Assembly: GCA_902562425.1 (NCBI GenBank)
Contig: CACETF010000004.1
Span: 90,590 to 154,589 of the forward strand
Length of the DNA stretch: 64,000 bases
From: Porticoccaceae bacterium
GTDB taxonomy: Bacteria; Pseudomonadota; Gammaproteobacteria; Pseudomonadales; Porticoccaceae
Direction: 5' to 3'
How positions within the stretch are numbered: the first letter of the stretch is position 1; every line of letters starts with the position of its first letter. Positions 1 to 8,955 of this stretch are shown here, one piece after another. The notes beneath the pieces were generated by a model, which worked only from the letters and a program-made list of their open reading frames with translations, was not told the DNA's origin and made no database searches. A program made the position numbers and the translations under genes.

Positions 1-37
1 GTGGGTGCTTAGGTGCCTGCGACTGATTTAACTTCAT
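1..37 (-). CDS. uppS: Isoprenyl (undecaprenyl) diphosphate synthase, N-terminal fragment
   Basis: Only the first 12 codons are inside the window (MKLNQSQAPKHP), starting with ATG at 37 and running off the left edge. An AAAGGT Shine-Dalgarno lies about 8 bases upstream. In UppS the short variable N-terminus ends in P-K-H just before the conserved HVAIIMDGNGRW block, and this fragment ends in PKHP. The position directly after frr, with a 20-base gap, is where uppS sits in most Gammaproteobacteria. The call therefore rests mostly on gene order and a very short match. Confidence 0.5.
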   Translation of the reverse strand, partial: MKLNQSQAPKHP

Positions 38-57
38 AAATTAAAACCTTTGAGACT

Positions 58-615
58 CTATATTTCCATCAAATCTCGTTCTTTGGAAACTAATAATTGT
101 TCAACTTTTGAAATGTACAAATCAGTGATTTTTTGAACTTCATCTTGCCCTTTCCTCTCATCATCTTCAGTGATTTCAGAAGCTTTTTGTAGGGTTCTAA
201 ATTTTGTAATAGTATCTCTACGAATGTTCCTAATCGAAATTCTGCTTTGCTCTGCTTCGGATTTTGCCTGCTTAGTGTAGATTTTTCGAGTTTCCTCAGT
301 CAAAGCAGGCAAAGGAACTCTTATAACTATTCCAGACGATGTTGGGTTAAGTCCCAGATTAGACCGCATAATCGCTTTCTCAATATCAGACACCAAACTG
401 CGATCCCAAGGGGTAACCGTTAAAGTTCTGGCATCCTCAACTGCTATTGATGATGCTTGAGAGAGGGGTGTTTCAATGCCGTAATAACTAACAGTAATAC
501 CATCCAGCAATTTTGGATGAGCGCGACCAGTGCGTATTCTGCTAAATGAAGTCACCAGAGCATCCAATGCTTTTTGCATACGACTTGATGCCTCCTCCTC
601 CAAAGTCTTAATCAC
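58..615 (-). CDS. frr: Ribosome recycling factor
   Basis: 185 residues, the normal RRF length. RRF acts with EF-G to split the post-termination ribosome so that subunits can be reused. The sequence has the typical N-terminal helix (LEEEASSRMQKALDAL), the RTGRAHPKLLDGI segment around residue 30, and the central P-L-P-A-L-T-EE-TRK segment leading into the long C-terminal helices. It lies 6 bases downstream of pyrH in the rpsB-tsf-pyrH-frr block and is probably cotranscribed with it and with uppS. Confidence 0.97.
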   Translation of the reverse strand: MIKTLEEEASSRMQKALDALVTSFSRIRTGRAHPKLLDGITVSYYGIETPLSQASSIAVEDARTLTVTPWDRSLVSDIEKAIMRSNLGLNPTSSGIVIRVPLPALTEETRKIYTKQAKSEAEQSRISIRNIRRDTITKFRTLQKASEITEDDERKGQDEVQKITDLYISKVEQLLVSKERDLMEI

Positions 616-621
616 AATAAT

Positions 622-1359
622 TTAACCTTCTTCAATAAGGGTTCCAACATTTCCACCCATAACTAAATTAAGTAATGCGCCAGGCTTACACATACGAAAA
701 ACACGCAGAGGCATTCCATGTTCCCGACACATGCATATTGCAGTAAGATCCATAACTCCAAGCTTTTTGTCAAGCACTTCGTCGTATGTCAGCCTATCAT
801 AGAGTGTGGCCTGACTATCCAAAAGCGGATCTGCAGAATAAACTCCATCCACGCGAGTCGCTTTCAAAACCACATCTGCCCCGATCTCAATCCCTCTTAA
901 GCAGGCAGCCGAATCGGTGGTGAAAAAAGGGTTTCCGGTGCCTGCTGCAAACATGACAACGTCTCCATCTTTGATATACCTTATTGCACGGCGTCTATCA
1001 TAATGCTCGAGCACGCCGCTCATTTGAATGGAAGACATAACATGAGAAGCAATATTGGTCCGCTCCAGCGCATCACGCATCGCCAGAGCATTCATTACAG
1101 TCGCCAACATGCCCATATGATCGCCCGTGACCCTCTCCATACCAGCAGCACTCAAAGCAGCTCCTCTAAATAGGTTGCCTCCACCTATCACAAGCCCGAC
1201 TTGGATGCCTATTCCGACGAGCTGTCCTATTTCAAGCGCCATTGTATCCAAAACCTTGGGATCAATACCGAACCCCTCTGACCCCATCAAAGCCTCGCCA
1301 CTGACTTTTAATAATATTCTTTGATAGCTTTTGCCACTCTTGAGCTTTTGCACATTCAT
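622..1359 (-). CDS. pyrH: UMP kinase
   Basis: 245 residues, of the amino-acid-kinase fold. It phosphorylates UMP to UDP in pyrimidine nucleotide synthesis and is normally a hexamer regulated by GTP and UTP. Visible signatures are the nucleotide-binding [11 protein letters not shown] near the N-terminus, GGGNLFRG around residue 60, the [16 protein letters not shown] loop, and the [10 protein letters not shown] segment. The ATG at 1359 adds about ten residues before the conserved start, as in several gammaproteobacterial homologues. It lies 13 bases after tsf and just before frr. Confidence 0.97.
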   Translation of the reverse strand: MNVQKLKSGKSYQRILLKVSGEALMGSEGFGIDPKVLDTMALEIGQLVGIGIQVGLVIGGGNLFRGAALSAAGMERVTGDHMGMLATVMNALAMRDALERTNIASHVMSSIQMSGVLEHYDRRRAIRYIKDGDVVMFAAGTGNPFFTTDSAACLRGIEIGADVVLKATRVDGVYSADPLLDSQATLYDRLTYDEVLDKKLGVMDLTAICMCREHGMPLRVFRMCKPGALLNLVMGGNVGTLIEEG

Positions 1360-1372
1360 TACTCTTTATCAA

Positions 1373-2239
1373 TCAGACTATTTTCTCGATCTGCTCTGCA
1401 ACTTCTGTCGCGAAATCAACCTCTTCTTTGATAATCCCCTCACCAACTTCAAAGCGGATAAATGCTGTAACATCTGCGTTCGCCTCCGCAACCAACTGTC
1501 CAATCGTTTTATCTGGATCTTTCACGAAGGGCTGGTCAATGAGACTGCTCTCTTTCAAAAATTTTGCGACTCTGCCAGAAACCATTTTTTGAACAATTTC
1601 CTCAGGCTTACCACTGTCTCGCGCCTGGGCTATATAAATTTCTTTTTCAGCTGCGATAACAGATTCAAGCATATCCTCCGATCTGACAACGGCGGGGTTG
1701 ACAGCAGCGACATGCATCGCTACTTGTCGCGCAAGTTCAGAGCTACCGCCAGTTAATCCTACTACAACTCCGATACGACGATTGCTATGCAAATATGAGC
1801 CGACCACGGGGGCTTTGAGTGACTTGAATCGCCTTAGAAGAATATTTTCACCAATCTTCTGAATCAAATCATTCCGTTTCTGCTCTAAACGATTATTTGC
1901 TTGGAGCGCGACCAGTTCCGTTTCTTGAGTATCGAACGCGGTTTCAAGAACATCTTTAACAAATCCTTGAAAATTATCGTCACGAGCAACAAAGTCGGTT
2001 TCACTATTTACCTCTATAATCACGCCGAAGTCGTCTGAACTGGCAACTCCGATCGAACCATCTGCGGCTGTTCGCGAAGATTTTTTTGCGGCTTTAAGAC
2101 CACTCGACTTTCGTAACATTGCAATTGCTTCATCAATGTCACCATTGCACGTCACCAGCGCTCGTTTGCACTCCATCATTCCCAGTCCCGTCCGCTCTCG
2201 CAAATCTTTTACGAGAAGCGGTGTTACCAATTTTGTCAT
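1373..2239 (-). CDS. tsf: Elongation factor Ts
   Basis: 288 residues. EF-Ts is the guanine nucleotide exchange factor for EF-Tu. It has the N-terminal UBA-like domain (VKDLRERTGLGMMECKRAL), the TDFVARDDNFQ segment near residue 80, and the C-terminal dimerisation region with QPFVKDP. The start is set at ATG 2239 because GGAGG sits about 7 bases upstream and the family begins MxxITxxLVKELRERTG. A start five codons further upstream (2254) is open but lacks this support. An intrinsic terminator-like hairpin separates it from rpsB, so its level relative to S2 is probably set by partial read-through. Confidence 0.97.
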   Translation of the reverse strand: MTKLVTPLLVKDLRERTGLGMMECKRALVTCNGDIDEAIAMLRKSSGLKAAKKSSRTAADGSIGVASSDDFGVIIEVNSETDFVARDDNFQGFVKDVLETAFDTQETELVALQANNRLEQKRNDLIQKIGENILLRRFKSLKAPVVGSYLHSNRRIGVVVGLTGGSSELARQVAMHVAAVNPAVVRSEDMLESVIAAEKEIYIAQARDSGKPEEIVQKMVSGRVAKFLKESSLIDQPFVKDPDKTIGQLVAEANADVTAFIRFEVGEGIIKEEVDFATEVAEQIEKIV

Positions 2240-2262
2240 CAAGCACCTCCCCACAAAAAGTT

Positions 2263-2286
2263 AAAAAAAGGGGCAAATGCCCCTTT
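2263..2286 (-). terminator. Terminator or attenuator between rpsB and tsf
   Basis: Perfect 8-bp stem (AAAGGGGC / GCCCCTTT) with a 4-base loop. On the minus strand it is followed directly by seven T, the form of a rho-independent terminator. It lies after the rpsB stop and before the tsf ribosome binding site. Because tsf has no obvious promoter of its own, partial read-through is the likely arrangement. Confidence 0.8.
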
Positions 2287-2303
2287 GAATAAAATAAACA
2301 TTT

Positions 2304-3122
2304 TTAGATCGAACCTTCGCTATTTGAACCAATTTCTGATTCAGTATTTTTCGAGGATTTGTCTTCCTCAAATATATCCATATCCTTTGCCTCTTTATCA
2401 GATATCTCTATAAAATCATCTATAGTTACATCTTGTGCAGACTTTTGTTTTCCGGCCAATACAGAATCTGCGATTGAAGCTGAATATAGTTTAATTGCCC
2501 TTATGGAGTCGTCATTTCCCGGAATTATGTAATCAACTCCGTCGGGATCACTATTAGTGTCAACAATCCCTATCACAGGGATTCCGAGCTTATTAGCCTC
2601 CTTAATAGCTATTCTCTCGTGATCAACATCCACAACGAACAACATATCCGGTAGCCCATTCATATCTTTTATGCCGCCGATGGAATTTTCTAGCTTCTCC
2701 TTCATCCTTGCACGTAAGAGCACTTCTTTTTTCGTAAGTTTATCAAAGGTCCCGTCTTTCTCCTGCGCTTCTATATCGCGATAGCGACGGATCGAGGCAC
2801 GAATTGTCTTATAATTAGTTAACATACCTCCAAGCCAGCGATGAGATACAAATGGCATAGAACAGCGCTCCGCCTGCTCTTTTACAATTTTTTGGGCCGC
2901 TCTTTTGGTTCCAACAAACAGAATTTCGTTACCGCGGGAAACTGCTTTCTCGACTATATTTAGCGCCTCGTTAAACGCGGGAACCGTATGTTCTAAATTA
3001 ATCACGTGGACTTTGTTTCGAGATCCAAAGATGTACTTACTCATTTTCGGATTCCAAAATCTTGTTTGGTGCCCAAAGTGGACGCCCGCTTGCAACATAT
3101 CCTTCATGCTTACTGTTGACAT
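2304..3122 (-). CDS. rpsB: 30S ribosomal protein S2
   Basis: 272 residues. S2 is a late-binding small-subunit protein that helps recruit S1. It begins [21 protein letters not shown] and contains the diagnostic [28 protein letters not shown] and [14 protein letters not shown] segments. The start is ATG 3122, with AAGGAA about 7 bases upstream. The reading frame stays open 29 codons further back, but that part is not conserved and belongs to the leader. The acidic C-terminal tail (after about residue 235) is typical of the family. First gene of the rpsB-tsf-pyrH-frr transcript, divergent from map. Confidence 0.97.
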   Translation of the reverse strand: MSTVSMKDMLQAGVHFGHQTRFWNPKMSKYIFGSRNKVHVINLEHTVPAFNEALNIVEKAVSRGNEILFVGTKRAAQKIVKEQAERCSMPFVSHRWLGGMLTNYKTIRASIRRYRDIEAQEKDGTFDKLTKKEVLLRARMKEKLENSIGGIKDMNGLPDMLFVVDVDHERIAIKEANKLGIPVIGIVDTNSDPDGVDYIIPGNDDSIRAIKLYSASIADSVLAGKQKSAQDVTIDDFIEISDKEAKDMDIFEEDKSSKNTESEIGSNSEGSI

Positions 3123-3284
3123 GAGTCTTTCCTTATTCCGGGTTAGCCTTCCGCCTGTCCCAACAGTTAACTCTAATTTTAGGTTCAAAAGCAACCTAAG
3201 TTGGAGCACCCTGGCTGTTGTGTCGACAAGCGTTCGTATTTAACGCAACTACATTTTATTTTGTGGTTACTACAATGGGGGCGT
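3123..3284 (-). promoter_or_regulatory. Putative rpsB mRNA leader (S2 autoregulation)
   Basis: About 160 bases of untranslated leader between the probable promoter and the rpsB start. It holds a perfect hairpin (TTAGGTT / AACCTAA, 7-base loop) at 3179-3199 and GC-rich blocks just before the Shine-Dalgarno. In Gammaproteobacteria S2 represses its own operon by binding such a leader. Here that role is inferred from position and folding potential, not from a covariance model. Confidence 0.4.
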
Positions 3285-3295
3285 TTTATATCATA
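3277..3295 (-). promoter_or_regulatory. Putative rpsB promoter -10 and GC-rich discriminator
   Basis: On the minus strand the sequence reads TATGATATAAAACGCCCCC: overlapping -10 candidates (3285-3295) followed by a C-rich discriminator. A C/G-rich discriminator directly after the -10 is typical of stringently controlled ribosomal promoters (ppGpp/DksA). No convincing -35 was found, so the exact start is uncertain. Confidence 0.35.
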
Positions 3296-3324
3296 AACAT
3301 AGCAAATAGTGAAAGAAGAAATTA

Positions 3325-3423
3325 ATGGTACATCGCTCTGAGGTGCTCAAAAGATACGATGAATTCAAGCGCTGGTGCTTTGTCGAAAATATTAAGGAAA
3401 AAATAACACGCAAAGATAGATGA
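3325..3423 (+). CDS. Possible 32-residue small protein
   Basis: A 32-codon ATG frame in the rpsB-map divergent region, with AAGAAG 7-9 bases upstream. The predicted peptide is strongly charged and looks helical (KRYDEFKRWCFVENIKEK), ending in RKDR. I do not recognise it. It ends 44 bases before map and could instead be untranslated map leader. It is listed because the composition is unlike random AT-rich sequence, but the support is weak. Confidence 0.2.
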   Translation: MVHRSEVLKRYDEFKRWCFVENIKEKITRKDR

Positions 3424-3467
3424 AGAGTTACAATCGCTGTTAAATCACACGATACACAGAGGATATC

Positions 3468-4238
3468 ATGACGGCAACTATTAAATCAGAGGATGATGTA
3501 AAAAAAATGCGTATCGCATGCAGGCTTGCTGCAGAAGTATTGGAGATAGTGGAAAAATATGTGCTTCCCGGGACGTCTACGGATACGCTAAATCAGATCT
3601 GTCATGAGCACATCGTGCACAATCAGAATGCAACATCGGCATGCTTAGGATATCGGGGTTTCCCGAAATCTATATGCACCTCTGTAAATCAAGTAGTTTG
3701 TCATGGTATACCCTCTGAAAAAAAAATCTTGCGAAGTGGAGATATAATAAATATTGATGTAACAGTGCTAAAAGATGGCTGGCATGGGGATACCAGTCGC
3801 ATGTTTTTGGTCGGAGAGGTTGCAAGTTTTGCAGAACGATTAGTACAAGTATCACAAGAGTGTCTATACAAAGCGATAGCTCTAGTGGCGCCCGGAACAA
3901 GACTCGGTGACCTTGGTCATGTCATTCAAGCACATGCTGAAAATAATCACTACTCGATTGTCCGAGAATATTGCGGACATGGCATCGGAAAAGTATTTCA
4001 TGAGGAGCCACAGGTGCTTCATTATGGATCTCCCAACACTGGTCTTATTCTTGAGGAAGGGATGATGTTCACGATTGAGCCTATGCTTAATGCGGGTCGT
4101 CATACAACAAAGCTAAAACGCGATGGATGGACCGTAGAAACAAGTGATGGTCGGCTATCCTCGCAATGGGAACATACAATCTTGGTAACTAGTTCAGGGT
4201 GTGAGGTTTTAACAGCGCGTAATAATGAATCACTTTAA
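3468..4238 (+). CDS. map: Methionine aminopeptidase, type I
   Basis: 256 residues. It removes the initiator methionine from nascent proteins as a cytosolic dinuclear-metal hydrolase. The five metal ligands are visible in order: Asp in INIDVTVLKDGWHGD (two Asp, around residues 97 and 108), His in YCGHGIGKVFHEEP (about 171), Glu in FTIEPMLN (about 204), and Glu in QWEHTILV (about 235). SVNQVVCHGIP is also present. It is divergent from rpsB, the usual gammaproteobacterial arrangement, and upstream of glnD. Confidence 0.97.
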   Translation: MTATIKSEDDVKKMRIACRLAAEVLEIVEKYVLPGTSTDTLNQICHEHIVHNQNATSACLGYRGFPKSICTSVNQVVCHGIPSEKKILRSGDIINIDVTVLKDGWHGDTSRMFLVGEVASFAERLVQVSQECLYKAIALVAPGTRLGDLGHVIQAHAENNHYSIVREYCGHGIGKVFHEEPQVLHYGSPNTGLILEEGMMFTIEPMLNAGRHTTKLKRDGWTVETSDGRLSSQWEHTILVTSSGCEVLTARNNESL

Positions 4239-4315
4239 ACACTCAACACGTTCTTTACTCACAAAAAATCTTATTCTTTTTTACAAATATCATATTAAAC
4301 ACTAAATGCAAGAAA

Positions 4316-6937
4316 ATGAGTTCGATTGAGCTGTATAAAAAAAATATCAAAGAAGCCAATGATTCTTTCGACAAGCGGTTCTATGACGGAGAGTATGCTC
4401 ACCAGCTTGTGCACGAGAGATCTCAATTTATGGATAAACTTTTAACCAAAGTCTGGAACCAATATAAATGGCGGTCGGACATAAGTTTAATCGCGGTTGG
4501 GGGTTATGGGAGGGGAGAATTACATCCTCACTCAGATATTGATCTGTTGTTGCTTGCTTCTGAGGACACGATTGCCACAGATAACAAAAATATAGAAAAA
4601 TTTCTTGCATTTCTATGGGATCTAAACCTTCAAATTGGACACAGTGTGAGATCCATAAACCAATGTGTAAGTGCTGCTAAAGACGATATCACTATCCTTA
4701 CAAATCTCTTGGAAACAAGATTAATCGTTGGAGTTAAATCAAGACGGAGCCAATTACTCGACCGCATAGGTCCTCAAAAGCTTTACTCGTCCCGTGCTTT
4801 TTATCGCGGAAAGTTAAAAGAGCAGAGTGAACGATACCGAAAACATGGTGACACTGACTATAACTTGGAACCCAATGTCAAAGAAGCGCCCGGTGGACTA
4901 AGGGATATCCAATTAATCACATGGATAGCGATATATTACTTCAACGTGGCATATCGTTCAGATTTAGTAACAAAGAAAATTTTCCTAGAGGATGAATATC
5001 AAAGGTTGTATCAAGATGAAGAATTTCTCTGGCGGGTTCGATATGGTCTTCACATTATCGCGGGACGGCAGGAAGAGCGACTTCTTTTTGACCACCAACG
5101 GAAACTAGCGACATTACTGGGCTACCAAGATGGCGATGGGAAACTTGGGGTTGAAAAGTTTATGCAAGAATACTATCGGACCGTACTTTCCGTTCGGGGT
5201 TTAACTGATGTACTGCGTCAGTATCTCGATGAAGTGATACACCGAAACAATAAAGATCGTGAAATTAAATCGTTCAATGATCGGTTTGTGATAAATGGAG
5301 AGCTCATCGACACGATATCTGACTCAATCTTTCAAGATAACCCATCCGCAATGCTGGAACTTTTCGTGATACTTGGCGAGAACGAAAACATTAAGGGAAT
5401 CAGAGCATCTGTGATTAGACAGCTGCTTCAGTCAGTACACCTTATAGACAAAAAATTTCGATCCAGCAAACATAATCAAAACCTTTTTTTGAGGTTATTA
5501 AAGTCTCCCTTTAAGCTATCGGTACAGCTCAATAAGATGAACCGCTACGGAATTCTTGGGAAGTACCTACCAGCATTCGGCAAAATAATAGGCCAAATGC
5601 AGCATGATTTGTTCCATATATACCCAGTTGATGTTCATACTTTAAAGGTAATCGAAAATATCCGCCGTCTAGCTCGACCGGAGGTAGCTGATCGCTTTCC
5701 CATACCATCGCATATCTTTAAAAATCTATCCAAACCAGAGCTTTTGATAATAGCCGCGTTATATCATGATATTGCGAAGGGCAGGGGAGGCGATCATTCA
5801 AAGCTGGGAGGAAGTGAGGTCGTAAAATTTGCCAGACTACATGATCTTGCACTAGAAGAAGAAGAATTACTTAAGTGGTTGATAGAGAATCACTTAGTGA
5901 TGTCGGCCGTATCGCAGCGAGAGGATGTCTCAGATCCAAAAGTCATTAGTAAATTCGCAGCGATTGTTGGTAATACTATGCGCTTAGACTTTTTATATGT
6001 TTTAACCGTTGGAGATATAAATGCCACTAACCCAAATCTTTGGACTGAGTGGAAAGGATCGCTGATGCAGCAATTGTATGCGGCAACAAAACGTTATTTA
6101 AATCGGGTAAATCTGACTCCAATAGATAAAAATCGTTGGTCAGCAAATGCAAAACATAAAATCTTTCGTCGTTTAGGGGACATTGGAATCTCTTCATCAG
6201 CAGCTGAAAGTGTTTGGGCTAAACTCGGCACGGAGTTTTTCCTTCGTGAAACTACTGAGGATATAGTAAGGTACACGACTGCAATTATCAAAAACTTTAA
6301 AATCAAAGGTGGCTCAATCTCAGGCAATAACCACGTTATTCTGCTCAAGAATATTGGTATAGAGGTACAAATCGCAACGCAGATCTTTGTGTACTCGAAA
6401 GATATTCACAACATACTTGCGGTCATAGCCGCTACACTGGAGAAACTAGAATTAAACATTCAAGACGCCCGACTTCACACGAATGGTAATGGAGATGCTT
6501 TTGACGTCTTTTATGTACTCACCTCACATGGCCAACCGGTCAGTAATGAAATCTTGGTAAGAGAGGGAATAGTCGAATCACTATCTCATGCAATTAGCAA
6601 CCCTGAAACGGTGTCCATTACACCCAGTCGCAGAACACCAAGGAGATTAAAAAGTTTTAAACGTAAAACTAAAGCAATCTTTAGCAGTAATCTAGAGAAT
6701 AATACGACCGTTCTTGAAGTACTAACTCCGGACAGACCCGGGTTGTTGGCGCTACTCGCTAATATATTCTTTCGCTTTAATCTCCGACTTCTTACTGCTA
6801 AAATCTCTACCTTAGGTGAACAAGTTGAGGATATTTTTTATTTGACCAATTCCAATTATCAACCGATCAACGATCAAAATATATGTCAAGAGCTTTCGAA
6901 AACAATTTGTGAAGAACTTGATTCCCGTAACCAATAA
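4316..6937 (+). CDS. glnD: Bifunctional PII uridylyltransferase / uridylyl-removing enzyme
   Basis: 873 residues. GlnD senses glutamine and adds UMP to PII (GlnB/GlnK) or removes it, so controlling glutamine synthetase and NtrBC. Domains in order: nucleotidyltransferase with GGYGRGELHPHSDIDLL at about 62-78 (catalytic Asp 74 and 76); the helical linker with the EPNVKEAPGGLRDIQ segment; the HD hydrolase domain with YHDIAKGRGGDH at about 483-494; and two C-terminal ACT domains (about 700-770 and 800-873, the second starting VLEVLTPDRPGLL). The Shine-Dalgarno is weak (AAGAAA). The length and all domains are normal. Confidence 0.97.
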   Translation: MSSIELYKKNIKEANDSFDKRFYDGEYAHQLVHERSQFMDKLLTKVWNQYKWRSDISLIAVGGYGRGELHPHSDIDLLLLASEDTIATDNKNIEKFLAFLWDLNLQIGHSVRSINQCVSAAKDDITILTNLLETRLIVGVKSRRSQLLDRIGPQKLYSSRAFYRGKLKEQSERYRKHGDTDYNLEPNVKEAPGGLRDIQLITWIAIYYFNVAYRSDLVTKKIFLEDEYQRLYQDEEFLWRVRYGLHIIAGRQEERLLFDHQRKLATLLGYQDGDGKLGVEKFMQEYYRTVLSVRGLTDVLRQYLDEVIHRNNKDREIKSFNDRFVINGELIDTISDSIFQDNPSAMLELFVILGENENIKGIRASVIRQLLQSVHLIDKKFRSSKHNQNLFLRLLKSPFKLSVQLNKMNRYGILGKYLPAFGKIIGQMQHDLFHIYPVDVHTLKVIENIRRLARPEVADRFPIPSHIFKNLSKPELLIIAALYHDIAKGRGGDHSKLGGSEVVKFARLHDLALEEEELLKWLIENHLVMSAVSQREDVSDPKVISKFAAIVGNTMRLDFLYVLTVGDINATNPNLWTEWKGSLMQQLYAATKRYLNRVNLTPIDKNRWSANAKHKIFRRLGDIGISSSAAESVWAKLGTEFFLRETTEDIVRYTTAIIKNFKIKGGSISGNNHVILLKNIGIEVQIATQIFVYSKDIHNILAVIAATLEKLELNIQDARLHTNGNGDAFDVFYVLTSHGQPVSNEILVREGIVESLSHAISNPETVSITPSRRTPRRLKSFKRKTKAIFSSNLENNTTVLEVLTPDRPGLLALLANIFFRFNLRLLTAKISTLGEQVEDIFYLTNSNYQPINDQNICQELSKTICEELDSRNQ

Positions 6938-7012
6938 CACTTTTTATATGTTTACTAAGTGACAACACTTAAGTGACTTCTCTGACCCCCCGACCATATT
7001 GAGCTAATAAAA

Positions 7013-8209
7013 TTGAATCCGGCCCTACTAAAATTGCAAGAATATCCTTTTGAACGTCTCAAAAAGCTTTTGAATCCAGTGCCTCCAAATTCAAACTTCA
7101 AACCCATAAAGTTGTCCGTTGGGGAGCCAAGGCACAAACCACCGGAGTTCGTATTACAAGCCCTGAGCGATGCCCGTCATGATCTTGGATATTATCCAAC
7201 AATAAAAGGAAGTGATCTCTTGAGGGCCTCTGCCGCCGCTTGGCTCGAAAATAGATATAACCTCGCTTCAGAATCTATTGATCCAGACACACAGGTCATC
7301 CCAGTAAATGGGACAAGGGAAGGAATTTTTTCCTTTACTCAAGCATGTATAGACCGTGAAAACAATCCCTTGGTCGTTACTTGCAACCCTTTTTATCAAA
7401 TATACGAGGGCGCAGCCATTCTTGCAGGCGCCGAACTCTGGTATTTGGACTGTCATGAGGAGAGTCGTTTCCTCCCAGATCTCTCTTCGGTGCCAACAAA
7501 AGTTTGGGAGCGCTGCCAGATTTTACATTTCTGCACTCCGGGCAATCCAACTGGCTCCTGTATCGGAATTGATCAGATGTGTGTCGCTCTTCACTTAGCT
7601 GAAAAATATGATTTCATAATCGTGAGTGACGAGTGCTACTCAGAAGTTTACTTGGATGAAAGATCACCGCCAATCGGTCTTTTAGATGCATGTAAAGTAG
7701 TTGGTAACAACGAATTTAAAAGATGTGTTATTTTTCACAGCTTATCGAAACGTTCTAATTTGCCGGGGCTAAGATCTGGCTGTGTTTCTGGTGATCGTGT
7801 TCTTATCGAGCGATTTTTACATTATCGGACTTATCATGGATGCGCAATGTCTCCAGCGGCCCAAGCCGCGTCAATCGCCGCTTGGAGCGATGAATCTCAT
7901 GTCACTGCAAATCGGGAAAAATACAAAGAAAAATTTGCTAAAGTAACTGCGGTGCTGAAGCCCGCTTTGGAATTTTTTGTGCCAAAAGCTAGCTTTTATT
8001 TATGGCCAAAAACCCCTGTTGACGATATACGGTTCTGCAAGGAGCTATATCAAAGCCAAAACGTGACTGTTTTACCTGGACAATATATGGGTCGAACTAC
8101 GTCCGCAGGAAATCCGGGTACAAACAGAGTGAGAATGGCGCTTGTTGCTGAGGTGGATGAGTGCATGGAGGCTGCAGGGCGGATTATAAATTATGTTGAG
8201 GGACTCTAG
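7013..8209 (+). CDS. dapC: Succinyldiaminopimelate transaminase
   Basis: 398-residue class I/II aminotransferase. It converts N-succinyl-2-amino-6-ketopimelate to N-succinyl-LL-DAP in lysine and peptidoglycan synthesis. The N-terminus (MNPALLKLQEYPFERLKKLL) matches the DapC family. The PLP lysine lies in HSLSKRSNLPGLRSG, with CTPGNPTG and VSDECYSEVY as cofactor-binding segments. The start is TTG at 7013, chosen from the family N-terminus; no in-frame ATG precedes it. Its stop overlaps the nth start by one base. Position beside dapD supports the lysine role over a generic aminotransferase. Confidence 0.9.
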   Translation: MNPALLKLQEYPFERLKKLLNPVPPNSNFKPIKLSVGEPRHKPPEFVLQALSDARHDLGYYPTIKGSDLLRASAAAWLENRYNLASESIDPDTQVIPVNGTREGIFSFTQACIDRENNPLVVTCNPFYQIYEGAAILAGAELWYLDCHEESRFLPDLSSVPTKVWERCQILHFCTPGNPTGSCIGIDQMCVALHLAEKYDFIIVSDECYSEVYLDERSPPIGLLDACKVVGNNEFKRCVIFHSLSKRSNLPGLRSGCVSGDRVLIERFLHYRTYHGCAMSPAAQAASIAAWSDESHVTANREKYKEKFAKVTAVLKPALEFFVPKASFYLWPKTPVDDIRFCKELYQSQNVTVLPGQYMGRTTSAGNPGTNRVRMALVAEVDECMEAAGRIINYVEGL

Positions 8210-8862
8210 TGCGCAGACCTGAGCGAGCCTTGTATATAAAGAACAAGCTTCAGAGCTTGTATCCCGAGCCACCAATCCCACTCAAACACAAATCTGCATA
8301 TCAACTACTGATAGCAGTTCTTTTGAGCGCTCAATGCACAGATGCTCGAGTTAATAAGGTTACTCCTGATCTATTCAGTATAGCAAACAACGCCTTTGAA
8401 ATGATCAAAATCCCAATAGAGGTCATTTATAAAATAATTCGACCCTGTGGCCTAGCCCCCAAAAAATCTCGCGCGATTTTGGAGCTTTCTGATATTTTGG
8501 TTGCTTGTTATGGCGGCGAAGTGCCGAGAGAACTAGACAAACTAGAAGCATTACCAGGCGTTGGTCATAAAACCGCAAGTGTTGTAGTATCACAAGCATT
8601 TGGTACTCCAGCATTTCCTGTTGACACTCATATTTTTCGCCTTGCTCAAAGATGGGGCTTAACAAAGGCAAAAAATGTTAAAGGCGCTGAAAGTGATCTA
8701 AAAAAATCTTTCCCAAAAGACTCATGGAATTCCCTTCACCTTCAAATGATATTTTATGGACGAGAATTTTGCTCAGCCAGAGGCTGTAACGGGATGATAT
8801 GCGAAATCTGTCGATACTGTTATCCAAAACGGAGGTCAGCATTTGTGGCTCATAAGGCCTGA
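8209..8862 (+). CDS. nth: Endonuclease III-like DNA glycosylase/lyase, variant Fe-S motif
   Basis: 217 residues. Base excision repair glycosylase and AP lyase for oxidised pyrimidines. The helix-hairpin-helix with catalytic Lys is LPGVGHKTASVVVSQAFG, followed by PVDTHIFRLAQRWG with the catalytic Asp. GTG start, overlapping the dapC stop by one base (TAGTG), so the two are probably translationally coupled. The cysteine cluster at the C-terminus reads C-x4-C-x4-C-x2-C-x2-C rather than the usual C-x6-C-x2-C-x5-C. From memory, this tail, and features such as LLSAQCTDARVN followed by a RPCGLAPKKS segment, resemble the form seen in Bacteroidetes more than E. coli Nth. Confidence 0.9.
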   Translation: MRRPERALYIKNKLQSLYPEPPIPLKHKSAYQLLIAVLLSAQCTDARVNKVTPDLFSIANNAFEMIKIPIEVIYKIIRPCGLAPKKSRAILELSDILVACYGGEVPRELDKLEALPGVGHKTASVVVSQAFGTPAFPVDTHIFRLAQRWGLTKAKNVKGAESDLKKSFPKDSWNSLHLQMIFYGREFCSARGCNGMICEICRYCYPKRRSAFVAHKA

Positions 8863-8955
8863 CAAATGCTTCTATCCAATTCACTACTTTTATTCTGGTG
8901 TTAACCTCTGTAATTTTGCTATGCTTCATGCACAAGAGCGTTTAGAGAGATATCC

